A stretch of DNA of 31,277 bases from an uncultured Acetatifactor sp. (GTDB lineage Bacteria > Bacillota > Clostridia > Lachnospirales > Lachnospiraceae). Where the stretch lies: positions 1-31,277 of the forward strand of contig CAJUFO010000053.1 in the NCBI GenBank assembly GCA_910585615.1, given 5' to 3'. The notes below the pieces were generated by a model that was not told the origin of the DNA, made no database searches, and saw only the letters and a program-made list of their open reading frames with translations. Shown in pieces: positions 6,965-15,597 of this stretch (position 1 is the first letter of the stretch; every line of letters begins with the position of its first letter). A program made the position numbers and the translations under genes.

Positions 6965-8051
6965 TCCCGGGCCTCCCGCCCTGCCCTCCAGGAATCACCT
7001 CGCATGCCTCCGAGCCCACTGCGCCGGCTTCCGCTATTTTCCTGTTTTTTCGGCAATTACTTTTCCGGTAATACGTATAGACCTTTTCCGCCACCCAGCC
7101 TTTGACGAAAAATGCCCAGATGACCTCCTTTACCGCGTCCCCCAGGCGAAAGCCTTCGCAGCGGTGTAGCTGGCCCAGGGCCCTCAGGGTCTCCCTCCAC
7201 CGGCGGTATTTCAGGGAAATCCGGTAGCGGCGGGCTGCCTTCCAGGCCGTGATGCGCTGTCTCAAGGCCTCGTCCTCCATACCGCAGATTTCCGCGATAT
7301 CGTCTACTAACATCTCATATTCCGCATACCTTTTCTCCTCCCGCTCTTGGGTCAGCCCAGTCCTGGAATGGCTCCCGGCCCTCACCGCCACACCATAGAG
7401 CTCCTCCCGGATGGTAGGGCATTTATGCCGGTATACAAATGGCAGCAGCATCTGGAAATTCTGCCCTACGTCATACTCCGGGATATGCCGCTGGGGATAG
7501 ATATGGAAAAAAGGCTCCGACCTGAGCATGTAGCAGCCGCAGCATACGAAGGTCCTGGACTCCAGGATATCCCAGAAGAGATCCTCTCTGGACAAATCCC
7601 CTCTCTGCTCGTCGGCCTTGTCCAGCCGCTCTTTCGTGCTTTCGTCAAAATAATAGGACAGGGATCTGACGCATTGGTACTGAGGGCGGCTTTCCAGGAA
7701 CGCCACCCTTCTCGCCACGGACTCCGGCTCCAGCACATCGTCGCTGTCGGGCCAGATCAGGTACTCTCCCGTCACATAGGGGAGCCCTGCGTTGATGGCG
7801 GAGGAGGCATTCCTGTGGGGCGCCTGTACGATGCGGTAGACGTAGCCCCTGGCGGCGAACCTTTCCCGATAGCTCTCCGCCACCTGTAAGGTGGCGTCCT
7901 CGGAGCCGTCGTCCGCAAGAATCATCTCTATCTCGGGATAGGTCTGGGCCAGCACGGAGTCCAGCATCCCTGCCAGATGCGCCTCCCCATTGTAGACCGG
8001 CGTGACGATGGAGACCAGCCCCTCCTTCCATTTACTTCCCTCCAGAGCCAT
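6915..8051 (-). CDS. Family 2 glycosyltransferase, last gene of the Wzx operon
   Basis: This 378-residue GT2 has LVSIVTPVYNGEAHL, LADDGSEDATL, HRNASSAINAGL and WPDSDDVL, the usual donor-binding and acidic motifs. The start at 8051 follows AGGAGG closely; an upstream in-frame ATG at 8072 overlaps that site and is unlikely. It is separated from the ABC exporter gene by 86 bp, the largest gap in this operon, but no terminator or promoter is evident there. The C-terminal tail (about 40 residues, rich in Gly, Pro and Ala) runs into the end of the convergent GT2 and probably adds little to the fold. Confidence 0.86.
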   Translation of the reverse strand: MALEGSKWKEGLVSIVTPVYNGEAHLAGMLDSVLAQTYPEIEMILADDGSEDATLQVAESYRERFAARGYVYRIVQAPHRNASSAINAGLPYVTGEYLIWPDSDDVLEPESVARRVAFLESRPQYQCVRSLSYYFDESTKERLDKADEQRGDLSREDLFWDILESRTFVCCGCYMLRSEPFFHIYPQRHIPEYDVGQNFQMLLPFVYRHKCPTIREELYGVAVRAGSHSRTGLTQEREEKRYAEYEMLVDDIAEICGMEDEALRQRITAWKAARRYRISLKYRRWRETLRALGQLHRCEGFRLGDAVKEVIWAFFVKGWVAEKVYTYYRKSNCRKNRKIAEAGAVGSEACEVIPGGQGGRPGITCAPARHSSPGKSGP

Positions 8052-8072
8052 GTTCCCTCCTCCCGTTTCCAT

Positions 8073-8148
8073 CCTATTTCACCCCATTTCCAGGACACCT
8101 TAAGCCCAGTTTTCCGCGTTACACTTCCGGCGGCAGCCTATTTCACCC
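8073..8148. repeat. 12-bp direct repeat around the ABC-GT2 junction
   Basis: CCTATTTCACCC occurs at 8073-8084 and again at 8137-8148. The second copy covers the last codons and stop codon of the ABC exporter gene. The sequence between the copies is not duplicated. It may mark a past insertion or deletion at the operon junction, or be chance. Confidence 0.4.
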
Positions 8149-9841
8149 GCAGGATTTTCCTGTCCTCAATCCTATACACCACATCGCACTCATTGGCCAG
8201 GCTCATGTGATGGGTCACCATGATCAGGGTCTTGTTCTCCTTGATCTGGCGGATGGAATCGATGACCGCCATCTCCGTCTCCATATCCAGCGCCGCCGTG
8301 GCCTCGTCCATCACCAGCAGCTCGAAGTCCTTGTACAGCGCCCGGGCCAGGGCGATCCGCTGCCTCTGCCCTCCGGAGACGGCGGTTCCGTTCTCTCCTA
8401 TCAGAGTGTGCACCCCGTCCGGCATCCGCTGCACGTCCTCCCATATCTGGGCGCATCGCAGGCATTCCTCCACCCTGGCCATGTCGATTTCCCGCTCGTC
8501 CTCAAAAAACGCCACATTGTTCTGCACGGTCTCCCCGTTCAGGTACACAGTCTGGGGGATGTAGCTCACCAGCTCGCCCATGCTGGCCCTGCAGGGGCCC
8601 TGGGAATCCCTCTGTTCCACAATGTCGTAGTCATCAAAGAACACATGACCGCTCTGGGGCTTCAAAAGACCCAGCAGGAGATCCACGAAGGTGGTCTTCC
8701 CCGCCCCGGAAGCCCCGATGATGGCGATGGAGCAGCCCAACGGGATGTCGATGGAGGCATCCTCGAATATCTTCACCCTGTCATTGTACCCAAAGGTCAG
8801 GTTCCTGACGCTGACCCCCCTCTCAAAGGTCAGGCGCTTCTGGCGCAGCTTCCCCAGGCGGCCCTCCTCCTCTTTAATCCGGGCATATTTCCCGATGCAC
8901 TCCCGGATCGCCTCATAGGCCTTCCCGGCGAACTCCACATTGTTCATACCGCTCAGGATGGTATAGGCCATGGGCAGCATCCTGACCAGAGCCGTGATGT
9001 ACACCACCATGGGCGCCAGAACCGTGGCCAGGTTCGTGCCGAACACGAGAATCACCGCCAGTATCACGAACATGGCCGCCATGATGGAATTCTGCAGGAT
9101 GACGGCTATGCTGTTCAGCTGGTATTTGTATTCCCCCTGCACCTGGGCGTAGTCGCTGCTGGCCTCTTTGTATTTCCCCAGGACGAAGGCGGAGCGGTCG
9201 TCAATCTTCATCTCCTTGAAGGAGCCGTAGGCGATGGTGATCTGGGAATTGGCCTTGATGGAGCAGGCCCGGGCCTTCTCGCCGTAAGCCTTCATCCTCG
9301 CCCGCATCCGGACGAACACAAAGGCCATGAGCAGAAGCAATACGGCGCAGCTTATCGCTCCCATCCATTTGGACACATAGATCAGCATCACTCCGTAGCC
9401 CGCCATGGTGATGCCGTTCACCACGATCCCGATGCAGTCCATGATAATCTGGATGCAGCTGGTGGTGTCGTTGCGGACCATGTTCAGGGCCTGCATGGCG
9501 CTTTTTTTGCTGTGCTCCCGCAGATCCTCCTTAATCAGCAGCTCGTAGATCCTCATGGACAGCTTCTGGGCCCCGTTGTACACGAACCGGTTGGAAACCT
9601 TGCTCTTGTACAGTTCGAAGAGGCATTTCAGCAGGGACAACAGTATCATGAACAGTGTAAAAGCTGTCAGTTTATCGGATGCCCGGTTTTCCTGCACCAC
9701 CCTGTTGATGATATAGATGATGACAGAAAAGCTGAAGATGTCCACCACCGGGCTCACCAGGCTAAAGGCCGCATACAGCTTCCAGGTTCTCTGCTCCCTT
9801 TTCTCCAGTATGCCTGTCAGGTATCGGAACATTTCTGTCAT
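8138..9841 (-). CDS. ABC exporter, MsbA/PglK-like flippase
   Basis: This 567-residue half-transporter has an N-terminal transmembrane domain with about six helices (residues 20-300) fused to an ATPase domain. Walker A is GASGAGKTT, the signature is VSGGQRQRIALARAL, Walker B is LLVMDEATAALD and the H-loop is VTHH. Family members export lipids, lipid-linked oligosaccharides or peptides. Its place between glycosyltransferase and glycan-modification genes argues for flipping a lipid-linked glycan, as PglK does. GGAGG precedes the ATG, which comes one base after the DUF1919 stop codon. A homodimer is expected, because no partner half-transporter is present. The same operon also holds a Wzx-type flippase. 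Confidence 0.88.
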   Translation of the reverse strand: MTEMFRYLTGILEKREQRTWKLYAAFSLVSPVVDIFSFSVIIYIINRVVQENRASDKLTAFTLFMILLSLLKCLFELYKSKVSNRFVYNGAQKLSMRIYELLIKEDLREHSKKSAMQALNMVRNDTTSCIQIIMDCIGIVVNGITMAGYGVMLIYVSKWMGAISCAVLLLLMAFVFVRMRARMKAYGEKARACSIKANSQITIAYGSFKEMKIDDRSAFVLGKYKEASSDYAQVQGEYKYQLNSIAVILQNSIMAAMFVILAVILVFGTNLATVLAPMVVYITALVRMLPMAYTILSGMNNVEFAGKAYEAIRECIGKYARIKEEEGRLGKLRQKRLTFERGVSVRNLTFGYNDRVKIFEDASIDIPLGCSIAIIGASGAGKTTFVDLLLGLLKPQSGHVFFDDYDIVEQRDSQGPCRASMGELVSYIPQTVYLNGETVQNNVAFFEDEREIDMARVEECLRCAQIWEDVQRMPDGVHTLIGENGTAVSGGQRQRIALARALYKDFELLVMDEATAALDMETEMAVIDSIRQIKENKTLIMVTHHMSLANECDVVYRIEDRKILRVK

Positions 9842-9842
9842 G

Positions 9843-10490
9843 TCACTTTCCTCCGAATTCCTTGTTTTCTCCCTGATTCAAAAAGTCCACGTAGTCGAAA
9901 TCATCCAGATACCGCCTCTTGCGGAACTGCTTCTTATAAAATGTCAGCACGCCCATCTCTTCCTTCTCCTCGAAGCCCTTGATATGATAGGCCGAGGAGA
10001 ATTCCGGATATTCCACCTGGGTGAAGACTACCTTATTCTGATAGGGCAGTCGGTCAAAGCACTGCAGCGTCTCATAGCTGCAGCCGTCCTTCTGGGTCCC
10101 CACGATGAACAGATTGTCCCATTTGATCCGGGCCTTGCGCTCTTCCCATTTCCTGACAGCTTCCTCAAAGGTGCTGTAATGGACGAAATTGATTCGCACA
10201 TCCCCCAGCATCCCCACAGGACATCCCGTCTCCCCTTTCACCTCCGTAATCTCCTCTTCCATATATCGCTTCAAATCCCCGGCCATTTTCACAAAGTCAT
10301 CCATGCCCATGGCCAGATTGACCGTAGGAGTCAAATATTGAAGCCCTATGTCATGATACATAAAGGTGCCGTTACAGTTTGAGGCTATAATCGTGAACTC
10401 CCTGTTGCGCAGCCTGTGGAGCTTTCTTTTATTGTATGCTCTCCATTCCATATCCCTGAGCTGGTCGTACAGATATCGAAACAATCTCAT
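9843..10490 (-). CDS. DUF1919 exopolysaccharide-associated protein
   Basis: This 215-residue protein resembles the DUF1919 family, found in capsule and exopolysaccharide clusters: IIASNCNGTFMYHDIGL near the N terminus, LTPTVNLAM and a C-terminal KDGCSYETLQCFDRLP. The biochemical role is not established; a transferase acting on sugar is the common guess. The start at 10490 is supported by GGAGGAG six bases upstream and a four-base ATGA overlap with the iron-sulfur gene; the longer open frame to 10679 only reads antiparallel coding sequence. It sits tightly between the FrhB-like gene and the ABC exporter, so it is probably produced with them. Confidence 0.78.
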   Translation of the reverse strand: MRLFRYLYDQLRDMEWRAYNKRKLHRLRNREFTIIASNCNGTFMYHDIGLQYLTPTVNLAMGMDDFVKMAGDLKRYMEEEITEVKGETGCPVGMLGDVRINFVHYSTFEEAVRKWEERKARIKWDNLFIVGTQKDGCSYETLQCFDRLPYQNKVVFTQVEYPEFSSAYHIKGFEEKEEMGVLTFYKKQFRKRRYLDDFDYVDFLNQGENKEFGGK

Positions 10491-11620
10491 GTGCCGCTCC
10501 TCCCCCCTGCCAGCCGTCTCCATGCGCCTGTCCAGGTCTGCTTCAGCCAGAACCATTTCAGGAACAGCGGGAAGGGGAGCCTGCGGTACAGGTCCATGAA
10601 CCGCGCCCGCCCCGCCGCTGCCTGTGTGGGGGCCTTCAGCCTGGGCTGCAGCACATCCTCCCGCCCGCAGGGGAACCAATCCGTCTCCCCCTTCACCTCT
10701 TCCCAGATTTCCCTGGCTAAGCCTGTGTGGAGGATGACCATGGAGGTGCCCATTCCGTCATCCATGTCCGGCCTGACCTTCTCGATGCCCCAGAAATCTC
10801 CCAGGGTGAAATCACTGTCCCTGTCCACGGTGCAGTATCCGCAGGCGTGGCAGGAGGGCCGTATACTATGATTGGTGAAATACATCCTGCAGAACAGGTC
10901 GGCGTTCAGGCTCCTCGCATACTCCCTTCCGTCCACCACATAGGCGCAGGTATGCCCATTGTCCCCCGCCCGCTTGTCCCGGAAGGAGAACGCCGTCATT
11001 TTGCCGCCCCGCTTCCGCTCCAGGCTCTTCACATATGCCTCCCATATGCCGGGAGAGGGGGCTCCGTAACAGACCAGATCCGCCATAATCAGCTTCGGAT
11101 AAGCTCTGCCCAAAAACAGCCGCAGGGCCTGGGCCTGGCAGGGGGTGCCGCAAAAAAGCACCCACCTGCCCTCCTCCAAGCGTCGGCGGATTCGACGGTA
11201 GGTTCCCGTCAAGTCGCTCTGCACATATTTCGTCCGCTTCAGGACATCCAGCTCCTGTCTGTCCCGAGCTTCCCCGTGCGCCACCTTCATGTTCCCGTCA
11301 TAAGCGGCGCCGTAGACCACCCCCTGCCGCCGGAACACATAGTCCGCCAGCAGCGGGAACATGCCGCCGGAGGAGCTGGCCAGGCGCAGCCCTCTTTCCT
11401 TTGCCCGGATACCGAAATAGGATTTCTCCGTTTCTTCTGCCTTCCTCCCTTTCATGGGGCATGTGGACGCGCATTTTCCGCATTTTGTACACTTTTTTTC
11501 ATTTACCTTCGGATACCGGAAGCCCTCCTCGTCCATGACCATATGGATAGCGCCTACAGGGCATATGTCCGCGCAGGCGCCGCAGCCACAGCAGGTCTTT
11601 TTCTCACGATATAGCTCCAT
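10487..11620 (-). CDS. FrhB/FpoF-like iron-sulfur oxidoreductase subunit
   Basis: This 377-residue protein has two N-terminal 4Fe-4S motifs, C10-x2-C13-x2-C16-x3-C20-P and C44-x2-C47-x2-C50-x3-C54-P, followed by the coenzyme F420 hydrogenase/dehydrogenase beta-subunit N and C domains (SSSGGMFPLLADYV, FCGTPCQAQALR, LVCYGAPSPGIW, CHACGYC, FTLGDFWG). Bacterial members in glycan clusters often sit next to polysaccharide pyruvyl transferase genes, as here, and probably reduce a sugar intermediate with flavin rather than F420. The true substrate is unknown. The ATG at 11620 follows AAGGAGAGG; the open frame continuing to 11770 is not needed. It overlaps DUF1919 by four bases. Confidence 0.85.
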   Translation of the reverse strand: MELYREKKTCCGCGACADICPVGAIHMVMDEEGFRYPKVNEKKCTKCGKCASTCPMKGRKAEETEKSYFGIRAKERGLRLASSSGGMFPLLADYVFRRQGVVYGAAYDGNMKVAHGEARDRQELDVLKRTKYVQSDLTGTYRRIRRRLEEGRWVLFCGTPCQAQALRLFLGRAYPKLIMADLVCYGAPSPGIWEAYVKSLERKRGGKMTAFSFRDKRAGDNGHTCAYVVDGREYARSLNADLFCRMYFTNHSIRPSCHACGYCTVDRDSDFTLGDFWGIEKVRPDMDDGMGTSMVILHTGLAREIWEEVKGETDWFPCGREDVLQPRLKAPTQAAAGRARFMDLYRRLPFPLFLKWFWLKQTWTGAWRRLAGGRSGT

Positions 11621-11646
11621 CCTGGCACCTCTCCTTCCCAAAGCGC

Positions 11647-12783
11647 TTATCCCCTGCCCAGGCTCCGCAGCAGGAACTCCCCGGAAGCGGCCGTGGCCTC
11701 CACTGTCCGCCGCTCTACCGCCTCCCAGTCCACATCCGCATCGATGTCCCCGCCGTCGCCCTCCCAGCATATTTTATCCTCCAGGACGTGAATCCGCAGG
11801 ACGTTCTGCAGCCTGGCGCTTAAGCTGCTGTGGGCGAAGGCCAGGAATCTCTTTTGGAAGATAATGCTGAAGGCCACCGCGTGGAAGGAATTGGTCACCA
11901 CATAGTCCGCATGGTGGATGTAGCCCAAAAACTCCGCCGGCCCCGCAGTCACATCCAGGTCGAAGCCCTGATCTACCCCTTGGAGCCCTGCCCGCACTTC
12001 CACCACGGACAGGTTCTTCTCATTGGCCAGCTTTCCGGCGTACTCCGCCATCCTCCGGTTGCCCTCGGTGACATAGAGCAGGATGTAGCCTTTTATGTCC
12101 GGCGCTTTTTCCGCCTGCTGCCAGGTCTCTCTGTCCAGGAAGAACACCGGATCCAGCACGGCGCACACTTCGCCTCCGTAGCGCTTCTTTACATAGGGGA
12201 TGGCATCCTCCTCCCGAACGGACAGGGCATCCACATGCCGCACCAGCCTGGAGAAGTCTTCGTCGTACCGGTCAGGAATGGACGCTCCGCCGAAGCTGGC
12301 GGCGTAGGAGATGACCTTTTCCTTGCCCCTGGCCGGAAAGGCCCCGAAATAAGCCTTCCGCAGCCCGCAGGTGATGACCGGGTTCCATATCTGGTCGCTG
12401 CCCACGATATAATATCGATAGGAAAGCTTCCTAAGCCCCCGGACGGACAGAGCCTTTGGCTGCCCCGGCTCCAGCAGATAGGCCCTGCGGAACCGCTCCA
12501 TGTTGGCCCGCTGCCTGGAAAAGTCCTGCCGCACCCGCATATGGGCCAGGAAGCCGTTCAACATATTGAACAGGCCCCAGACGCGGCCCTTCAGCCCCTG
12601 GATGGGCGCATAGGGAATCCACCAGTGGCGGCCTGTCATATAGGGCGGCTCGTAGCGCACGATTTGAGTCCCTATCCCCTTGTCATTCAGGAACCGCTTC
12701 AGCCCGTAGGCTTGGAGCATGGCTCCGTAATTATTGGAACAGTGGAACGTTATGATGCCCACTTGCGCATTCCTTTCCTCCAT
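11647..12783 (-). CDS. Polysaccharide pyruvyl transferase family protein
   Basis: This 378-residue protein of the WcaK/CsaB/AmsJ family typically transfers a pyruvyl ketal from phosphoenolpyruvate to a sugar, adding negative charge to the glycan. Recognisable parts are GIITFHCSNNYGAMLQAYGL at the start, YIVGSDQIWNP, LSVREEDA and the C-terminal YVVTNSFHAVAFSIIF. It has a GGAG eight bases before the ATG, which starts one base after the GT2 stop codon, so coupling is likely. Pairing with the FrhB-like gene just downstream is a recurrent arrangement. Some members of the family have other transferase activities, so the exact reaction is not certain. Confidence 0.87.
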   Translation of the reverse strand: MEERNAQVGIITFHCSNNYGAMLQAYGLKRFLNDKGIGTQIVRYEPPYMTGRHWWIPYAPIQGLKGRVWGLFNMLNGFLAHMRVRQDFSRQRANMERFRRAYLLEPGQPKALSVRGLRKLSYRYYIVGSDQIWNPVITCGLRKAYFGAFPARGKEKVISYAASFGGASIPDRYDEDFSRLVRHVDALSVREEDAIPYVKKRYGGEVCAVLDPVFFLDRETWQQAEKAPDIKGYILLYVTEGNRRMAEYAGKLANEKNLSVVEVRAGLQGVDQGFDLDVTAGPAEFLGYIHHADYVVTNSFHAVAFSIIFQKRFLAFAHSSLSARLQNVLRIHVLEDKICWEGDGGDIDADVDWEAVERRTVEATAASGEFLLRSLGRG

Positions 12784-12784
12784 C

Positions 12785-13882
12785 TCACCGGCTCCTTCCT
12801 TTCGCCAAAATACGAACTAATTTATTTAAAATCACGTATACCGGATAACAGCAAAAGCAGCAGCGGAAAAGCATCCGGTCGCTGAGGCAGATTTCCCGGA
12901 ACAGCGGATGTCCCATCTGCGAGGCAGCCATCCTTCGCAAGTCCGCCGCGGCTTCCCGCTCTCCCCACTGCCGCAGGGACTCGTAGCTCCTCTTTAGCTG
13001 CTCTGCCAGGACAATCTCCCATCGCATGGCATAGTCCGTCCGGCCCTTCCGGTATTCGCCGTCCCTGATCCGCATGGAACACTCGAAATATCGTCTGCCT
13101 TTTGCCGTCCCGGCAGAATTTGTGACGCTCTCGGCATGCGCTCTGTAATAGTACCACGCATTCTCGCAGAAGGCGCTCTTCACCTGCCTGTCGATCAGCT
13201 GATACAGGAACCAGGTGTCCTCTCCGTTGGCCAGGCTCCTGTCGAACCTGATGTCCCCTATGGCGGAACGCAGAATCAACTTGCCGCCGATGCCGGAGAA
13301 AATATCCGTGTGCTTTACATGGAACCAGCTCTCTGTCTTTTCTTCGTCCACCGTCTGCCACCGGGTCTGGTCGCCTTCCGCCCTTGTCAGCGGCTTTCCG
13401 GCAGCGGCTCTATCGCCTGCTCCCTGCGGGGCGGCATCGCTGTCCCCTCCGCCCTGCTCCCGGGCCTTCTGCGCTTCTTCCCAGGCCCTCGCAAGCGCCT
13501 CGTCCAGCGCTCCGCCCTCCAGCCTGGCGTAGCCGCAGAAGGTCAGCTCCGCCCCGTCTCCTTCCGCCCTGCCCACCATCTCATCCAGCAGCCGGGGATG
13601 GATGGCATCATCGCTGTCCAGGAAAAAGACATACTCGCCGCAGGCCCTGTCAATCCCCGTGTTCCTGGCGGCGGAGACCCCCTGGTTCTCCTGGCGCAGC
13701 AGCATTATCCGCCCGTCCGCCTCCGCCAGCTCCCTACATATGGCAGGCCCTTTGTCCACAGACCCGTCATCTATCACCAGAATCTCCAGATTGCGGTATG
13801 TCTGGTCCGTCACAGAGCGGATACACTGCCTGATGAAAGGTTCCGCGTTGTACATAGGGATAATGACCGATATTTTATTCAT
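12785..13882 (-). CDS. Family 2 glycosyltransferase with a low-complexity insert
   Basis: This 365-residue GT2 opens MNKISVIIPMYNAEPF, with VIDDGSVDKGP, ENQGVSAARNTGI and FFLDSDDAI. After about residue 128 comes a stretch of roughly 60 residues rich in Ala, Gly, Gln, Asp and Glu that interrupts the usual spacing before the C-terminal helical part. The ATG at 13882 follows GAGGG; in-frame codons up to 13936 lack a ribosome binding site. It lies 54 bp after the flippase gene and one base before the pyruvyl transferase start. Donor specificity is not visible. Confidence 0.87.
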   Translation of the reverse strand: MNKISVIIPMYNAEPFIRQCIRSVTDQTYRNLEILVIDDGSVDKGPAICRELAEADGRIMLLRQENQGVSAARNTGIDRACGEYVFFLDSDDAIHPRLLDEMVGRAEGDGAELTFCGYARLEGGALDEALARAWEEAQKAREQGGGDSDAAPQGAGDRAAAGKPLTRAEGDQTRWQTVDEEKTESWFHVKHTDIFSGIGGKLILRSAIGDIRFDRSLANGEDTWFLYQLIDRQVKSAFCENAWYYYRAHAESVTNSAGTAKGRRYFECSMRIRDGEYRKGRTDYAMRWEIVLAEQLKRSYESLRQWGEREAAADLRRMAASQMGHPLFREICLSDRMLFRCCFCCYPVYVILNKLVRILAKGRSR

Positions 13883-13936
13883 ACAATCCCTCTCTCCACA
13901 GGACCGAATCCACGATCGCAGTTCTACTGAAAGCAT

Positions 13937-15457
13937 CTATCTACGTGAGGCGAGGCCTTTTGCCATACGGGCAATGCTCCGCAGGCGCCAGCTTTTGAAA
14001 AAGAGGAGCAGATTCGCTGCGCAGGGGAGGAAAACGCAGATGAATATGCACAGAGTGAATCTAAAGAAGCTTCTGCCATCATATATCCTGTCCACTACAC
14101 AGCATGTTCCCATGGCCTCCACCGCTACCAGTATACCATATTGCAGAATATCCGCAATATATTCGGCGCTGTTTTTTTTCAGATAATACCGGAAAAAGAA
14201 ATACGTCCTGCAGACAATCTGGACGATATAGGACACGGATGTACCCAGGAGCACGCCTGCCATGCCAAGCGGCCTTACCAGGAGCAATGAGAGAATCAGG
14301 TTGGCCGCGGCGTACAGGACCGAGAGGTCGCGCTCCTTTTCGAACATGCCGCTGGCCGTCATCATCATGGCCGTGGGCAGACTGATGAAAAACAGGTAAA
14401 CGTTCATCACGCACAGGGTCACGGTGCACTTGTCCAGCCGATAGCTTTCCGTCAGCCAAATGTCAGTGACAAAGCGCGTCATCAGCGACATCAGGCCGGC
14501 AGAACAGAACGCGGCCAAAACGAAGAACAGGAAGGTAATCTGCCTGAGGATCTGATAGTTCTTCTCCTGGTTCTTTTCCGTAAGCATGTTGCCCACACTG
14601 GGCTGGATGGCATCGGAGATGGCCTTCATGACATTCATGACGGATTGGGTGATCAGGCAGTAATTGGCATATCTCCCTACCACGGCCACGCTGATGAAGC
14701 TGGATATGATCAGGTTATCCGTGGACACCAGCAGCTTGGAAGAAAGCCTGGATATAAAGACGTTTTTGATATCGCCCACGAGCATCCGGGCCACCTCCCT
14801 GTCCGAAGGCGTCCGCCTGCTCCTCCTCAAAAAAGGATACTTTCTGTTCACATATCTGATGATCCATATGTTCACCGCCGCCTCCACGACAATGTTCAGG
14901 CCAAGCGCGAGCTCATAATTCTGCCAAAGCTTCAAAATGACGATTATCAGTCCGTAGTTCAGCGGATTCATCACCAGGGCTGTGATGCTGACGATGTATT
15001 CTTTCTGATCCACAATCAATATGGAACGCTTATAGGAGAGCAGATAGGACAAGGCTGTCCGCGCCAGCCACAGGCAGTAGATCAGGCGGACATAAGACAG
15101 GGAAAAGCTGTTGCCCTTCAGGAAATTGTGCACGAAGGGCATGACACAGACCCCTGCCGCTGTGATGACGCCGGCAAAGAGGCAAAACGCCCTGCGGTAC
15201 AGGTTCATCAAGGAGATGATTCTGGACTCGTCCCGGACTGCCAGCGCCTCATAAAGGTGATACACGATTGCCGACGATATCCCAAGCTCAGAGACGGACA
15301 GAATAGCTATTATATTGGCGATGACGCTGTTCATGCCAATCAGGGATTCCCCCATGACCAGGTTCATCACGCGCTGGCTGAAAAACCCGATGATAATCAA
15401 TACGAATTGGGAAACCAGGCTAAATAAGCTGTTCCGTAATATATTCTTCAAACGCAT
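13937..15457 (-). CDS. Wzx-type polysaccharide flippase
   Basis: This 506-residue, strongly hydrophobic protein has about 12-14 predicted membrane helices and the N-terminal NSLFSLVSQFVLIIIGFFSQ pattern typical of the MOP/MATE polysaccharide transporter superfamily (Wzx, RfbX). These flip undecaprenyl-linked repeat units across the membrane. It is the first gene of the operon running to 6915. AAGGAAG precedes the ATG at a rather long spacing. No convincing minus-strand promoter was found in the 140-bp region upstream. No Wzy-type polymerase or priming transferase is visible in the window, so a repeat-unit pathway would need genes from elsewhere. Confidence 0.87.
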   Translation of the reverse strand: MRLKNILRNSLFSLVSQFVLIIIGFFSQRVMNLVMGESLIGMNSVIANIIAILSVSELGISSAIVYHLYEALAVRDESRIISLMNLYRRAFCLFAGVITAAGVCVMPFVHNFLKGNSFSLSYVRLIYCLWLARTALSYLLSYKRSILIVDQKEYIVSITALVMNPLNYGLIIVILKLWQNYELALGLNIVVEAAVNIWIIRYVNRKYPFLRRSRRTPSDREVARMLVGDIKNVFISRLSSKLLVSTDNLIISSFISVAVVGRYANYCLITQSVMNVMKAISDAIQPSVGNMLTEKNQEKNYQILRQITFLFFVLAAFCSAGLMSLMTRFVTDIWLTESYRLDKCTVTLCVMNVYLFFISLPTAMMMTASGMFEKERDLSVLYAAANLILSLLLVRPLGMAGVLLGTSVSYIVQIVCRTYFFFRYYLKKNSAEYIADILQYGILVAVEAMGTCCVVDRIYDGRSFFRFTLCIFICVFLPCAANLLLFFKSWRLRSIARMAKGLASRR

Positions 15458-15534
15458 TCTGTAGATTGCTTCCTTTTCATTTATGAAATGTATTTATTAA
15501 TGCGCGGATTTCCATAGCTTTTCAGGGAAAACTA

Positions 15535-15543
15535 TGCTACAAT
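15535..15543 (+). promoter_or_regulatory. Extended -10 promoter of the plus-strand DUF4832 gene
   Basis: TGCTACAAT forms a TGn-extended -10 element with a good hexamer (TACAAT, 15538-15543). No clear -35 was found 16-18 bp upstream, which fits an extended -10 promoter. The leader would be about 50 nt before the ATG at 15598. Confidence 0.45.
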
Positions 15544-15597
15544 AATCGGCATGGCAACATTTTCACCCATTTCTGCCGTAGATTGGAACGATTTCTC

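Noticed and set aside
8207..9982. A 591-codon plus-strand open frame opposite the ABC exporter
   Set aside because: The exporter has all ABC motifs; the antisense product is His/Gly/Asp-rich without any fold signature.
10491..10679. N-terminal extension of the DUF1919 protein
   Set aside because: The extra residues are an out-of-frame reading of the FrhB-like gene end; the ATG at 10490 has a strong ribosome binding site and an ATGA overlap.
11621..11770. N-terminal extension of the FrhB-like protein
   Set aside because: It lies inside the pyruvyl transferase coding region and is Gly/Arg-rich; the ATG at 11620 starts at the family's usual N terminus.
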